Numbered from the stretch's first letter, positions 18,768 through 28,047 are shown. The stretch is 64,000 nucleotides of DNA from Streptomyces griseochromogenes (GCF_001542625.1 NZ_CP016279.1:5022001-5086000); one strand, 5' to 3'. The notes: a model not told the origin generated them from the sequence alone. Numbers and translations: made by a program.

Positions 18768-19616
18768 GTGACTGATGAGCAGGAGCGGGTGCAGCCGTCG
18801 GGAGTGTGGGCCACGGCGGTGGGGGTGGCCAGGGTGCGGGCGCTGGAGACCGAGCGGGAGAACGCGCTGTTCCGGGACCCACTGGCACAGGCCTTCGCCA
18901 CAGCCGGCGGCCTGTGGCCCTCCTCCCCGCCGCCCGATGACGAGGCCGCGCGACGCCGCCGGCTGGCCGTGTCGTTCTCCATCGTCATCAGGACGAAGTT
19001 CCTCGACGACCTGTTGCAGCAGGCCTCCGCGTCCGGGGTCCGGCAGGTCGTGCTGCTCGGCGCCGGCATGGACAGCCGGGCCTTCCGGATGGACTGGCCC
19101 GAGGGCACCCGGCTGTTCGAGGTCGACACCGCCGCGCCACTGGACTTCAAGGATTCGGTGCTGCGCCAGGAGCGGGCCGTCGCACGCTGCGAGCGGATCA
19201 CCGTCGCGGTGGATCTGCGTGAGGACTGGCCAGCCGCGCTGGCCGCCGCAGGGCACGACCCGGCCGTGCCGACCGTGTGGATCGCCGAAGGACTGCTGAT
19301 CTATCTGCCCGACGACGCGGTGGAGTTGCTGCTGGCCCGGATCAGCGCGCAGTCGGCGGCAGGCAGTCGGATGGGGCTGACGTTGGGCTCGCGCGGCGTG
19401 ATCGAGCGCTTCGGCGCGGACGCCGTGCCGGGATCGGCGGCGTCCATGTGGGTCTCGGAGATGCCCGACGACCCGGTGGGCTGGCTGGCCGGGCACGGCT
19501 GGGAGGCCGACAGCCACACCCTGCGCGAGCGCGCTGCCGCCTACGGCCGCCCGATCAGCACCCCGCCGCAGCGCGAGGAGCGGCCCGGCGCACTGATCTC
19601 GGCGGTCCGCCGGTAG
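18768..19616 (+). CDS. Class I SAM-dependent methyltransferase (TIGR00027/LCMT-like)
   Basis: This 282-residue protein starts at GTG 18768. It begins QPSGVWATAVGVARVRALETERENALFRDPLAQAFA, the hallmark of the actinobacterial/mycobacterial TIGR00027 methyltransferase family. The SAM motif RQVVLLGAGMDSRAFRM follows (motif I region, near residue 90), then RLFEVDT and PTVWIAEGLLIYLPDDAVELLL. Family members are cytosolic O-methyltransferases, some in polyketide or mycolate clusters; most have unknown substrates. No pathway neighbours are present. It is bracketed by an imperfect inverted repeat of about 57 bp and lies right of an IS5, so it may have been carried as a unit. Confidence 0.9.
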   Translation: MTDEQERVQPSGVWATAVGVARVRALETERENALFRDPLAQAFATAGGLWPSSPPPDDEAARRRRLAVSFSIVIRTKFLDDLLQQASASGVRQVVLLGAGMDSRAFRMDWPEGTRLFEVDTAAPLDFKDSVLRQERAVARCERITVAVDLREDWPAALAAAGHDPAVPTVWIAEGLLIYLPDDAVELLLARISAQSAAGSRMGLTLGSRGVIERFGADAVPGSAASMWVSEMPDDPVGWLAGHGWEADSHTLRERAAAYGRPISTPPQREERPGALISAVRR

Positions 19617-19631
19617 AGCGCCTCCCGGTTT

Positions 19632-19689
19632 CCTAGATGATCGATTCCAAGGGGGCCTGATGAGTGGAGCCAGGTTGATGCGCGGCCAG
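19632..19689. repeat. Right copy of imperfect inverted repeat, 3' end of a minus-strand coding relic
   Basis: This is the reverse-complement partner of 18703-18759. On the minus strand the sequence extends the coding-like frame VPLKAARIVAGYLTQQDFADALGVLAAHQPGSTHQAPLESII-stop, from about 19765 to the stop at 19632. I cannot name the family, but third-position composition is coding-like. The rest of 19617-19970 contains no other recognisable gene. Confidence 0.7.
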
Positions 19690-19970
19690 CACGCCGAGCG
19701 CGTCGGCGAAATCCTGCTGGGTCAGGTAACCGGCGACGATCCGCGCCGCCTTGAGAGGGACGTTGCCTGTCGCGGCCGCTACTGCACTCCCTGGACGAGT
19801 ACCTGTCGATAGGTGTCCACCGAGGCCCTGTCATTGGCCAGTACTCACCCATTCGGCGCATAGAAAGTCCTCTTTCTGGCGCAATGATGGCCTCTCCAAG
19901 TCCTCGGATTGGCGGTCCCTCAGGGCCAGTCTTGTTCGCGCCTGATCACACCTGGTGCTGAGGAGACACG

Positions 19971-20147
19971 ATGCCGAGGGCGCGACTACCGTCCGCCGCA
20001 GGAGCGACCCTGCACGATGCCGGATCCGGATACGACTGGGACGCAATCCGTGTGCCCCGCAGCGTCGGCCTCGCCGCCATGGCCATCCTCGGCACCCGGT
20101 GCGGCGCCGTCACCGAAGACCTCCTCAGCGCCGCCGCTGGAAAGTAG
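19971..20147 (+). CDS. Short protein fragment (58 aa), primase-polymerase-associated type
   Basis: ATG 19971 is preceded by GAGGAG at correct spacing. It encodes a 58-residue protein containing GYDWDAIRVPRSVGLAAMAILGTRCGAVTEDLL. This resembles the N-terminus of small actinobacterial proteins of the form WDAVRVPxxxGxxAxxxLGxRxGAVIED, seen near bifunctional primase/polymerase domains. The family is normally longer and continues to a conserved tryptophan region. Here the frame stops where a transposase fragment begins, so it is probably truncated by insertion. Confidence 0.5.
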   Translation: MPRARLPSAAGATLHDAGSGYDWDAIRVPRSVGLAAMAILGTRCGAVTEDLLSAAAGK

Positions 20148-20272
20148 AACGAACACTGGGCTGGATCATGCGTGCCCGTCGCAACGTGCGCGACTATGAA
20201 CGCCTCCCGTAACACAGCGAAGCCCATCTGACCTGGGCACTCATCACCCTCATGACCCGACGCCCCACCTGA
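20133..20272 (+). pseudogene. IS5-type transposase C-terminal fragment
   Basis: The frame reads RRWKVERTLGWIMRARRNVRDYERLP-stop-HSEAHLTWALITLMTRR-stop. The KVERTLGW and RDYERxPxHSEA blocks are the C-terminal Glu region of IS5-type transposases. One in-frame stop splits it, and the catalytic aspartates are missing. It overlaps and probably caused the truncation of the 58-residue gene before it. Confidence 0.8.
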
Positions 20273-20326
20273 AGCCCGGCAGCCCAGAAGGCCTCCGGAC
20301 GACGGTGAGATACCAGCTGGTCGAAT

Positions 20327-20899
20327 CTACGAGGGGAGGTGGCCTGTGAAGACGGTCTGGAAGTACGTGTTCTTGGTGAAGTGTTCAAGGCAGCGGGGGT
20401 CACTCACTTCGAGGGTGAAGCCGGCGGACGTCCCCTCGTCTTCGTCGAGATCGGTGGGGTCGTCCTGGCGGATCTCCCAGGAGACGATGATCTCCTCGGT
20501 GCGGCGTGCGAACTCGGCGGGCTGGGGCCGGAGCATGACGTAGCGCTGTCCGTGGGAGCGGTAGCTCCGTCCTCCGAATTGGTCCTTGTAGCGCTCTACT
20601 ACGTTGACGCGGGGTATGCGTACGTCGGCGGAGCCGTCTTCGAGCCGGTAGCCCTCCTCGTCGACGCGTACCTCACCGCCGCAATAGAGCTCGAATAGCT
20701 CTTTGAACTCGAGTTCCGTTGCGGCGGAGACAGGCCCGGCACCGAAGCCACCGCCCTCCTTCCAGGCATCCATGATGAGCTGCAGGCCGAACACGGGCCC
20801 CTGGGAGAACCCGTAGTTGTCGGGATCGCGGTACTGCACGGTGCCGGTCAGGGTGGCGCCCCGGCGTGCACCGGTGAAGACATCGAAGATGTAGGTCAT
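20327..20899 (-). CDS. Hypothetical protein, 190 aa
   Basis: This soluble acidic protein has no signal peptide. It starts at ATG 20899 (MTYIFDVFTGARRGATLTGTVQYRDPDNYGFSQGP) and is rich in Glu/Asp and aromatic residues (FKELFELYCGGEVRVDEEGYRLEDGSADVRIPRVNVVERY). Secondary structure looks like alternating beta strands. I do not recognise a family. The Shine-Dalgarno sequence is weak. It is single, with transposase fragments on both sides; an immunity-like or phage-derived role is possible but unsupported. Confidence 0.65.
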   Translation of the reverse strand: MTYIFDVFTGARRGATLTGTVQYRDPDNYGFSQGPVFGLQLIMDAWKEGGGFGAGPVSAATELEFKELFELYCGGEVRVDEEGYRLEDGSADVRIPRVNVVERYKDQFGGRSYRSHGQRYVMLRPQPAEFARRTEEIIVSWEIRQDDPTDLDEDEGTSAGFTLEVSDPRCLEHFTKNTYFQTVFTGHLPS

Positions 20900-21131
20900 G
20901 CGCCTGGAGCCTAGTGATCAGGACTGACAACTGCCCTGATGCGGTGGAAGAGTCAGATCAGCGGCTCGATCATCGGGTCTTCGGACTTGAGCGGTGCGTC
21001 TCGTCAGGCACGCTGACTGTTCGTCACGGTGTGATGAGCATGGCGGGACTGGCCCCCGGACTCAGGACGCCCGTGGTCCTGGTTGATCATTTCTGTTCTC
21101 TACTCAGAAGGATCACCGGGGAGCCACGGGC

Positions 21132-22450
21132 TTGGCCAACAATACGACGTTGCTGCTCGGTCTTGACGGGGTGTCCGTCGTGCGGGTGGAGTCACTGGCC
21201 GACGGGACGCGTCGGGTGGACCTGATCACGGTGGACGAGGCGGCACGGGCCTGTCCGTCCAGCGGGGTCTTCGCCTCGCAGGTGAAGGGGCCGGCGGTGA
21301 CCCGGCCGCGTGACATCCCCTACGGGGAACGGGGGCTGGAGTCCTTCTGGCACAAGCGCTGCTGGTGGTGCCGCGAGCCGGCGTGCCCGAGGAAGTCGTT
21401 CACCGAGAGCATCGCCCGGATACCAGCCGGGGCGTGGGTCACTGCCCGGCTGCGGGAGGCGGCCGGGCGCCGGGTGCGCGATGCCGGCTCCACGGTCATC
21501 CAGGCCGCCCGCGACCTGCATCTGTCCTGGCCGACGGTGATGAGCGCCTTCCGTGCATCGGCGCGCGAGGTCGTCGACGCACCGCTGCCCGAGCAGAAGC
21601 TGCTGGGCGTCGACGAGACCCGGTGGGGCAAGACGAAGTGGGAGCAGGTCCCCGACGGCGGCAAGTGGCGTGTGACCCGGGACCGGTGGCACACCGGGTT
21701 CGTCGACGCACTGGGCCACGGGGGGCTGCTCGGCCAGGTCGGGGGCCGTACCGTCGCCGACATCCTGGCCTGGCTGTCCACCACTCCACTGACCTGGCGC
21801 AAGAACATCCGCTACATCGCCATCGACATGTCGGCCACCTACCGCGCCGCGATCCGCACCGGCCTGCCTGACGCCATCGCCGTGGTCGACCACTTCCACG
21901 TCGTCCAGCTCGCCAACAAGCTGCTCTCCATGGTCCGGCGCCGCACCACGCCGAGGTCCGCGGACGGCGCGGACGGGCCACCGACCCGGAGTGGAAGGCC
22001 CGTCGGCGCCTGCTCCGCAACCGCGAGGACCTCACCGACGAACAGTTCACGAGCATGTGGAACACCCTGCTGAGCGAGGGCAGGATCGGACAGACGCTGC
22101 TGACCGCGTGGATCGCCAAGGAGAACCTGCGCAACCTTCTCGCCCTGGCCCGTACCGGGGCCGACCGCCACCAAGTCGGCCAGGCCCGGTGGAAATTCCT
22201 CACGTGGTGCGCAGACTCCGACATCCCCGAAGTGCGACAACTCGCCACCACCATCGACCGCTGGTGGCCCGAGATCGCTGAGTTCCTCGACACCGGACAC
22301 AGCAATGCCAAGAGCGAAGGGATCAACCGCGTGATCAAGCTCGTCGCCCGCGCGGCGTTCGGCTTTCGCAATGCCGTCAACCAACGGCTACGGGCACGCT
22401 GCGTAACCACCCGCCGAGCCCGCGGACTCCTCCGAACCGCTCAGCTTTGA
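21132..22450 (+). pseudogene. ISL3-family transposase with a single frameshift
   Basis: An almost complete ISL3 transposase: N-terminal zinc-binding region (HKRCWWCREPACPRKSF), HTH (VIQAARDLHLSWPTVMSAFR), DDE core (LLGVDETRWGKTKW; YIAIDMSATYRAAI; AIAVVDHFHVVQLANK) and, in another frame, the C-terminal part (WNTLLSEGRIGQTLL...NAKSEGINRVIKLVARAAFGFRN). The frame changes near 21950, where one base seems missing (RRRTT then AEVRGRRGRATDP). Either a recent frameshift or a sequence error; if corrected, the protein would be full length. Its ends are not defined. Confidence 0.9.
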
Positions 22451-22487
22451 CGTCCTGCGTAACCGCCTGGGGGCTACGCAGGACGTC
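22449..22487. terminator. Hairpin terminator at the transposase stop
   Basis: A 13-bp perfect stem (GACGTCCTGCGTA / TACGCAGGACGTC) overlaps the TGA of the ISL3 transposase, with a 13-base loop. It is likely the transcription terminator of the element, or part of its right terminal structure. Confidence 0.6.
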
Positions 22488-22526
22488 GTCGTGTTACCGG
22501 TTGGCCGGGTGCGCTCCGGCGGCCGG

Positions 22527-23031
22527 TCAGTCGGTGGGCGGGGTCCAGTCGGCGGGCAGGCCGGACTGGGAGAGGACTGCGGCGAGGCTGTAGTGGTCCT
22601 CGTCGGAGGTGATCAGGCAGTGGTTCTTCTCGAGGTTGAGGAGGGTGGTCATCGGCACGGCGAAAGGCTTGGGCGCGCCCTTGATGCGGCCCGCGTAGAC
22701 GGGCCTCGACGGTGATGGGGCCCCCGTGGCGGTGGGTGGCGCGCACGGTGACGTGGACGTTGTCGATGGCAGCGTCGGCGCGGGCCTTCCACCCGGTGAT
22801 CTCCTGGCGGCCGTGGAAGGTGATGCCGACGGCCTCGTCGGTGTAGGTGCCGTCGGTGGTGAACCGGTCGCCGAGCGCTTGGGGGTCGGTGCCGTTCCCG
22901 GGGTGGGCTCAGTCGGTGACGATCCTCGGCAGGCGCTGTTCGGCGTCCTGCGCGGCGTAGGCGGTGGTGGCGGCGCTGAGGGCCGCGGCGGCGGTCGGCG
23001 CGGTCACGGCACGGGGCGGGCGAGACGTCAC
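22527..23031 (-). pseudogene. SnoaL-like (NTF2-fold) protein with in-frame stop and frameshift
   Basis: GTG 23031 has AAGGAG upstream and is followed by an Ala-rich leader. The SnoaL core begins RIVTD, then TGA where Trp is expected, then AHPGNGTDPQALGDRFTTDGTYTDEAVGITFHGRQEITGW and AIDNVHVTVRATHRHGGPITVEA. A frameshift leads into VYAGRIKGAPKPFAVPMTTLLNLE...SDEDHYSLAAVLSQSGLP. The intact family has a small alpha+beta barrel used by polyketide cyclases and steroid isomerase-like proteins. Two lesions mean no functional product. TGG to TGA is a substitution, not an indel, so this looks like real decay. Confidence 0.85.
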
Positions 23032-23110
23032 GGTGATGCTCCTTCGGGTGTGGTGGGGGTGCACGTGCGGACGCGAGCGGGGGTGGTCGGCATCCCGGGG
23101 ATGGCGTGTG

Positions 23111-23190
23111 TCAGGGGGAGGGTGTCAGGACGACTTTCCCGATGACGGCGGTGCCGGGTTCGGCCAGGCGCGGGCTCGGCAGCGCACAGA
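23111..23190 (-). pseudogene. Zinc-type alcohol dehydrogenase / quinone oxidoreductase C-terminal scrap
   Basis: About 25 codons on the minus strand (RLAEPGTAVIGKVVLTP followed by a stop) match the last residues of NADP-dependent quinone oxidoreductases (AHRLxESGxAxGKVVL). No other part of the gene remains. Confidence 0.55.
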
Positions 23191-23213
23191 CTGCAGTCAC
23201 GAACGCCCCGCTC

Positions 23214-23370
23214 ATAGGGGCTGTGTGATAGCAGATGAGAGGTGGGGAACCCCCGTCTGCTGGCTCCGGCGGGGGTTCCTGCGTTCGGGGGTGGGCCTGA
23301 TGCGTGGTGTTCGATGCGGTCTTGCTGTGCTCCGGCTCGCCGTTCTCGAAGGCGTAGGGAGGGCAGCGGT
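23214..23370 (+). repeat. Dispersed repeat, copy 1
   Basis: The element starts GTGTGATAGCAGATGAGAGG, then a hairpin AACCCCCGTC...GGCGGGGGTT, then CTGCGTTCGGG and a conserved roughly 90-bp tail through TTCTCGAAGGCGTAGG. It is close to 90% identical to 43188-43345. The start plus hairpin recurs at 38665-38740. It is non-coding as far as I can see; the longest frames are not conserved between copies. Confidence 0.75.
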
Positions 23371-23657
23371 GGCGACGCGGGTGCGGCGGCAGAAGTGCAG
23401 GAGGGCGGGTGACGTACACGGCAGACGAGGGCTGTGGCCTTCACGGGCGCGGATGCACCCGAGGCGAGGGAGCGTGCTCCACGGGTCTTTGCGTGATTGC
23501 GACTGGTCCGCCTGGCGCGTGAGGGCATCAAGCGCCAAGCCGGTGAGGCAAAGCCGCACACTTCTCCGCCCCAAAGATCGTTACGGGGCAAACCTTAGGC
23601 GCGATGGCATAAAGGAGCGGGATCCCCGAAATGAGATCCCGCTCAGCATCTGCCTTG

Positions 23658-23831
23658 TCAGTGCTTGAAAACGTCCTTCGTCTTCTCCTTGGCCTGACGG
23701 GCCGCGCCCTTCGATTTCTTGGCCTGTCCTTCGGCCATCATCCGCTCGTTGCCCACGGTACGGCCGACCGCCTCCTTCGTCTTTCCCGTGGCCTCTTCCA
23801 TCTTGCCCTTTGCCTTTTGCCCTCCGGCCAT
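23658..23831 (-). CDS. CsbD-family stress protein
   Basis: A 57-residue protein starting MAGGQKAKGKMEEATGKTKEAVG, with the CsbD signature (G-K-x-E-E-A-x-G-K...A-V-G-R/N, then a second GQAKKSKGAARQAKEK segment). ATG 23831 follows AGGAGAG. CsbD proteins are small, hydrophilic, Lys/Glu-rich proteins induced by general stress (sigma-B-type regulons). The exact function is unknown. It is too short to be caught by a 60-codon cutoff and is followed by the gvpK remnant. Confidence 0.9.
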   Translation of the reverse strand: MAGGQKAKGKMEEATGKTKEAVGRTVGNERMMAEGQAKKSKGAARQAKEKTKDVFKH

Positions 23832-23918
23832 TTTCGTTCACTCTCCTAGGTCCGTGGGAAAACGTGCACCCATCCCGAGTACCCCCTGTCGGGATGTAAA
23901 ACGGGGTGGGGGGAGTAG

Positions 23919-24071
23919 TCAGCCTGGACGAACAGGTGGGAGAAGTGTTCCGAGCGGGCCGAGGTCCAGATTGAGGTCCTCCATGGTCAGGCCGTAGCTG
24001 CCGCGCAGGTCGGACATGCGGTCGTGGAGGATCAAGAACGCGGCCCCGGTGGACACTGCCGCGACGTTCAT
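23919..24071 (-). pseudogene. gvpK: gvpK remnant (C-terminal 40 residues)
   Basis: The minus strand from 24071 encodes about 50 residues. From about residue 12 they read ILHDRMSDLRGSYGLTMEDLNLDLGPLGTLLPP-stop, almost identical to the C-terminus of the intact GvpK encoded at 33467-33877 (LHDRMSDLCAQYGLTMEDLNLDLGPLGTLLPP). The first 90 residues of GvpK are missing and replaced by unrelated codons. It lies 4 kb left of the complete gas vesicle cluster and on the opposite strand. It is a relic of a second gvp cluster or of a rearrangement of this one. Confidence 0.85.
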
Positions 24072-24213
24072 GGGGGGTGCCGACGGCGGGTTCTGGTGAT
24101 GGCCGACCCCGAAGCCGCGGGCAAACGGGAAAGCCGCCGTATGCAGACGGCGTTTCCGTCATGCCGTCCCGCGTAGTCAAGAACGCGGGTGCCCGAGAAG
24201 CGGCAACCGGCGG

Positions 24214-24372
24214 TCAAGAGGTATCTTCGGTCGGGAACTCGGGCTCGTCTCCATCCTTGGCCTTGGCCCGGACATCTCGCGGTGTGGGCGCGGTGACGTT
24301 CCGCTGCTCCGCGGACCGTTGCCGCGTCTCGTCGTCTACCGGAGGTGTGTCTTTGTCACCAGGTGTGTTCAT
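24214..24372 (-). CDS. Small hydrophilic hypothetical protein, 52 aa
   Basis: ATG 24372 is preceded by GAGAGGG. The product (MNTPGDKDTPPVDDETRQR...) is charged and Pro-rich, without hydrophobic segments, and probably disordered. Such proteins are frequent near CsbD and gas vesicle genes in Streptomyces stress regions, but no function can be assigned. An upstream in-frame ATG would extend it by 15 residues. Confidence 0.55.
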   Translation of the reverse strand: MNTPGDKDTPPVDDETRQRSAEQRNVTAPTPRDVRAKAKDGDEPEFPTEDTS

Positions 24373-24441
24373 GAGGTTCCCTCTCTCGGGTTTCGGGTCG
24401 CAGGCTGTGTCGCTCAACGTGGACGCAGTTGAAGGGGCCTA

Positions 24442-24590
24442 TGCCTTGTGCTGCACGGCGGGGCGTGCGGGGTTACCCTGTTCCGCCGCCTTCGGGTCCT
24501 TTTCGTCGGACTTTGCTCGCACGCCGTCGGCGATGCGCTTGCCGATTGGTTTCGTTGATGTTCGACCGGCACGTGAAGATGTGTTCGAGG
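24442..24590 (-). other. Possible short coding relic
   Basis: A minus-strand frame ends SRAGRTSTKPIGKRIADGVRAKSDEKDPKAAEQGNPARP...HKA-stop. The composition is Lys/Asp/Ala-rich and looks coding, but no credible start or RBS is visible. It may be the tail of a small stress-type protein or chance. Confidence 0.3.
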
Positions 24591-24599
24591 TGCCGGGCT

Positions 24600-25510
24600 G
24601 CCCCAGTCGCCTCTGAGGCGCGGGCCTCGCCGCCCGCTTCCCAAGCGGGCGGAACTCTTCATCGGAGCGCCGGCCCGCAGCGGCGCCGCACTCCTGCCCG
24701 GCACGCGCCGCACATCGGGCAGACAGCCTGGCGTCGGGTCGGGGCCCCACTCGGGACCCACAACGCGAGTGACCCCGAGCAGCCGAGTCAAACGTTGTCT
24801 GGACGACGGATCCTCTTGGATGCAACCGACGGACACGGAGTCGACATGCAACGGCGACGACTCACCGCACACGGCTGACACCGGGCTATCCACCGAGGAC
24901 CTCGTGCGGCCTCGCGAGACTGATGTAGCACTGGACAGCACCTCGCCGGCCGCCGCCGGTCCACCCCGGAGTGGGCGACGGGAAAACCGACCTGAACGCC
25001 ATCGCGGCCAACGGCACGAATACCCCGGCGACGGAACCACGGACCGGGGACTTCGACGAGCGCAAGAAGGTTCGCTATTGCCGCTCGTTCTTCAACCGCC
25101 TGGTGACCACGTGAGGAGCCCGTCCGATGGCCGGCAACGGCAGGGAGACCGAACGGGCGACCTTCATCCCGCAACCGTCAGCGGTCGGTTCGTCGGCCAG
25201 AGAGGGGAGAAGGCCGTGACCGCCGTCGCCACTACCGGTCGCCCGCACCCAGTCCGACGGGGGCAGGGGGCGACGTTTGCGCATGCCGTGCCGGGCAACC
25301 CGTGAACAGGCAACGCACGAGAGAAGATGAAGTGCCGTGACCGCGCAGAAGCCGCTCGTTCGCAGGGCCGAAACGGCCTGGTCGAGGGCCCGTCGCCTCC
25401 GGGGCAGGGCTGTGCGGACTTGCGCCGTCGTGGCGTACGCGAGTGCCGCGCCCGCCACGCACACGAGCGGCGGAGTGAAACGTCGTCAGGGGCGAGGACT
25501 GAGGCGGCAC
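24600..25510. other. Region of about 900 bp without identifiable gene
   Basis: Both strands have long open frames because of GC bias, but none has convincing codon bias, start, RBS or known motifs. A possible short plus-strand frame (GTG about 24971 to TGA about 25113; contains TDLNAIAANGTNTPATEPRTGDFDERKK) has ordinary-looking residues, but I cannot assign it. Treat as non-coding until compared with related strains. Confidence 0.5.
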
Positions 25511-25756
25511 CTAGGCGGGCTTCTGACCCGAACATACTGTCTGCCGGGTAGGTCGGCCCTGTGCCGTGGCCATCACGTCCCAGGCCAGACGGTGCAGTTT
25601 GGTATTGGTGCTTTGGGAGGCCGTGACTTTCCGTGCCTCGTCGGAGCTCAGGCCGAAGGACGCCATGAGGATTGCGCGGACCGGGTCTGTGTCCGGCCCG
25701 GTCCGCATCGCACGCCGCAGCTGTACGACTTCGACCTGCAAAAGCCCGTCGTCCAC
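25511..25756 (-). CDS. ANTAR-domain protein (possibly truncated)
   Basis: A GTG at 25756 opens an 81-residue product: VEVVQLRRAMRTGPDTDPVRAILMASFGLSSDEA...STNTKLHRLAWDVM. This is the ANTAR RNA-binding domain (two helices, usually D-x-A-x-G-I-L-M-x...). ANTAR proteins bind tandem stem-loops in nascent RNA and prevent termination. Here the canonical AW residues after the second helix are changed (SSDEARKVTAS), and the N-terminal sensor domain is lacking. It might be a stand-alone ANTAR protein or the C-terminal remnant of a longer one. Activity is uncertain. Confidence 0.65.
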   Translation of the reverse strand: MDDGLLQVEVVQLRRAMRTGPDTDPVRAILMASFGLSSDEARKVTASQSTNTKLHRLAWDVMATAQGRPTRQTVCSGQKPA

Positions 25757-25803
25757 GCTCGGCCGTGCGGCACATCGACCGTTCCCGTGGAAGGGGTCCC
25801 TCC

Positions 25804-26274
25804 ATGGCTGTCCACCATCGGTTGATCCGGCGTCCCCCGTACGCGGTATGGGCGGTCCTGGCAGATCCGGCCTGTTACGGGGAATGGGTGGTGGGGCCCT
25901 CCCAGTCCGTGCCGCTCGATCAGACCTGGCCCGCTGTCGGATCCAGGCTCGGCTACACCCTGCGGCTGGGGCCCTGGTCGGCCAACGGGGTGACGACTGT
26001 CCGCCACCAGGAATCCGGAAAAGAGCTGGAGCTGGAAGCTTCGTTCAAGCAGCTGGGCACGGCGAGGATCTTCCTCCAGCTCAGGCCGTGGGGCGATGAG
26101 GAAACCCTCGTCATCTGTGACGAGCACCCCCTGCGCGGCCTGGGAGGCACCCTCCACAACGCTGCGAGTGAAGCGTTGCTCCAACTGCGGCACCGGGGCA
26201 TGCTGGCCCGCCTGGCCAGGCTCACGGAACAGGATCCCGTCGAGCAGGATCACGCCGGGGCCCGTCATGCCTGA
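25804..26274 (+). CDS. SRPBCC-family protein
   Basis: This 156-residue protein starts at ATG 25804 with AAGGGG upstream. The START-like fold features are IRRPPYAVWAVLADPACYGEWVVGPS at the N-terminus and GTLHNAASEALLQLRHRGMLARLARLTEQ in the long C-terminal helix. SRPBCC proteins bind hydrophobic ligands (polyketide cyclases, lipid carriers). The last codons overlap the start of a phytoene-desaturase-like FAD oxidoreductase (ATG 26267), so the two are translationally coupled and likely act together on a lipid or isoprenoid substrate. That functional link is inference. Confidence 0.88.
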   Translation: MAVHHRLIRRPPYAVWAVLADPACYGEWVVGPSQSVPLDQTWPAVGSRLGYTLRLGPWSANGVTTVRHQESGKELELEASFKQLGTARIFLQLRPWGDEETLVICDEHPLRGLGGTLHNAASEALLQLRHRGMLARLARLTEQDPVEQDHAGARHA

Positions 26275-27858
26275 CGCCGTGGTGATCGGCGCCGGGCCCA
26301 ACGGGTTGGTGGCGGCCAATGTGCTGGCGGATGCCGGGTGGAGCGTGGAAGTCCTGGAGGCGCAGCAGGAACCTGGAGGCGCCGTGCGCAGCGATCGCGG
26401 TGTCCACCCCGACTACATTTCTGATCCTTTCAGCGCCTTCTACCCGCTGCCCGCCGTGTCCCCGGTCCTGGCCTGCCTGGATCTCGCCGCGGAGGGACTG
26501 CGATGGAGCCATGCTCCGTGTGTGCTGGCCCACCCGCTGAGGGACGGGAGATGCGCCGTGCTGGAGCGCCGTGTGCAGGAGACCGCATTGGGGCTGGAGG
26601 AGTTCGCGTCGGGTGACGGTCATGCCTGGCGGGACATGTACGAGGCGTGGGGCCGTGTCGGGCAGGACCTGGTGCAGGCCATGTTCACGCCCTTCCCGCC
26701 GGTCCGCTCCGGGCTCCGCCTGGCGGCGAAGCTGCGGGCCGCGGGCGGGCTGCGGCTGGCTCGGAAGCTGGCCCTGCCGGTGCGCCGCCTGGGCGATGAG
26801 GAGTTCCGGGGCGAGGGGGGACGGCTCCTGCTGGCCGGGAACGCCTTGCACGCCGACCTGGCCCCGGAGGCGGTGGGCAGCGGAGGATTCCGCTGGCTGA
26901 TGTCGATGCTCGGGCACAGCCATGGCTTCCCGGTACCCGTCGGCGGGGCGGGCGCCCTGACCGCGGCGCTCGTGAGCCGCCTCGAGCACCGCGACGGCGC
27001 TCTGCGGTGCGGGGAGCGCGCCGTGTCCGTCGTCGTACGGGGCGGCAGGGCGATGGGCGTCCGGACGGCCGGTGGCGAGACCGTCAGCGCGCGCCGCGCC
27101 GTGCTCGCGGACACGTCGGCACCGGCGCTGTACCGGGGGAGCTTGTGGGCGAGGAACACCTGCCGTCCCGCCTCTTGCGGGATCTGGAGCGCTTCCAGTG
27201 GGATTTCGCGACCTTCAAGGTCGACTGGGCGCTGACCGGACCGATGCCGTGGACGGCTCCGCAAGCCGTGGGCGCGGGGACGGTCCACGTGGCCGACGGC
27301 ATCGACAGCCTGACCCGGTTCGCCTCGCAGCTCGCCATGGGACAGGTCCCCGACGAGCCGTTCGCCTTGTTCGGACAGATGACGACGGCGGATCCCAGCC
27401 GCTCACCCGTCGGCACGGAATCGGCGTGGGCCTACACCCACGTCCCGCAGCGCATCACCTCCGACGCCGGTCCCGACCGCATCACCGGCGGCTGGGACGC
27501 CCACGAACAGGAAGCCATGGCGGACCGCATCGAGGCCCAGGCGGAGCGGTTCGCGCCCGGCTTCCGTACCCGGATCCTTGCCCGCCGGATCCTGGCCCCC
27601 ACCACCCTCCAGGCCATGAACGAGAGCCTCCACAACGGCGCCATCAACAACGGCACCACCGCCCTGCACCAGCAGGCGGTCTTCCGCCCCGTCCCCGGTA
27701 CCGGCCGACCCGAGACCCCCGTCAAGGGCCTCTACCTCGCCTCCGCGGCCGCCCATCCCGGCGGAGGAGTCCACGGAGTTCCCGGAGCGAACGCCGCCCG
27801 AGCCGCGCTACGGCCCAACGGACTGCACACCCTCCTCCACCGTGCACAACGGCTCTGA
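26267..27858 (+). pseudogene. FAD-dependent oxidoreductase (phytoene desaturase-like), frameshifted
   Basis: ATG 26267 opens an N-terminal dinucleotide-binding motif (VVIGAGPNGLVAANVLADAGW...VLEAQQEPGGAV). A substrate-binding middle part and the C-terminal FAD clamp (YLASAAAHPGGGVHGVPGANAARAAL) follow. The frame changes at a G5 run (27135-27139): upstream frame reads ADTSAPALYRG, downstream reads GELVGEEHLPSRLLRDLERF. The corrected protein would be about 530 residues, the family's usual length. All key motifs are intact, so this is either a very recent lesion or a homopolymer error. It is coupled to the SRPBCC gene before it. Confidence 0.88.
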
Positions 27859-28047
27859 ACCGCCTGGCAGCACAATTCCTGGCGTGGTTGTGATGGGTGG
27901 TTCGGGGCGCCGCTTCGGCATCCGGAACCACCAGGTCAGACTGCGTACGACCGCACTGCGGCCATACGCCGGGCTGTGAGAGTCCGGGAACACCAGCCGA
28001 CCCTCCGGGCAGGTCGCGCCGAGGGAAACCGCTTGTCCCGGGCCGCG

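Noticed and set aside
23214..23370. Repeat with hairpin as a CRISPR-like or tRNA-like element
   Set aside because: Only three scattered copies, no regular spacers, no cloverleaf; it is kept as a dispersed repeat only.
24600..25510. Long frames on both strands in the 24.6-25.5 kb interval
   Set aside because: No RBS, motif or consistent third-position bias in any of them.
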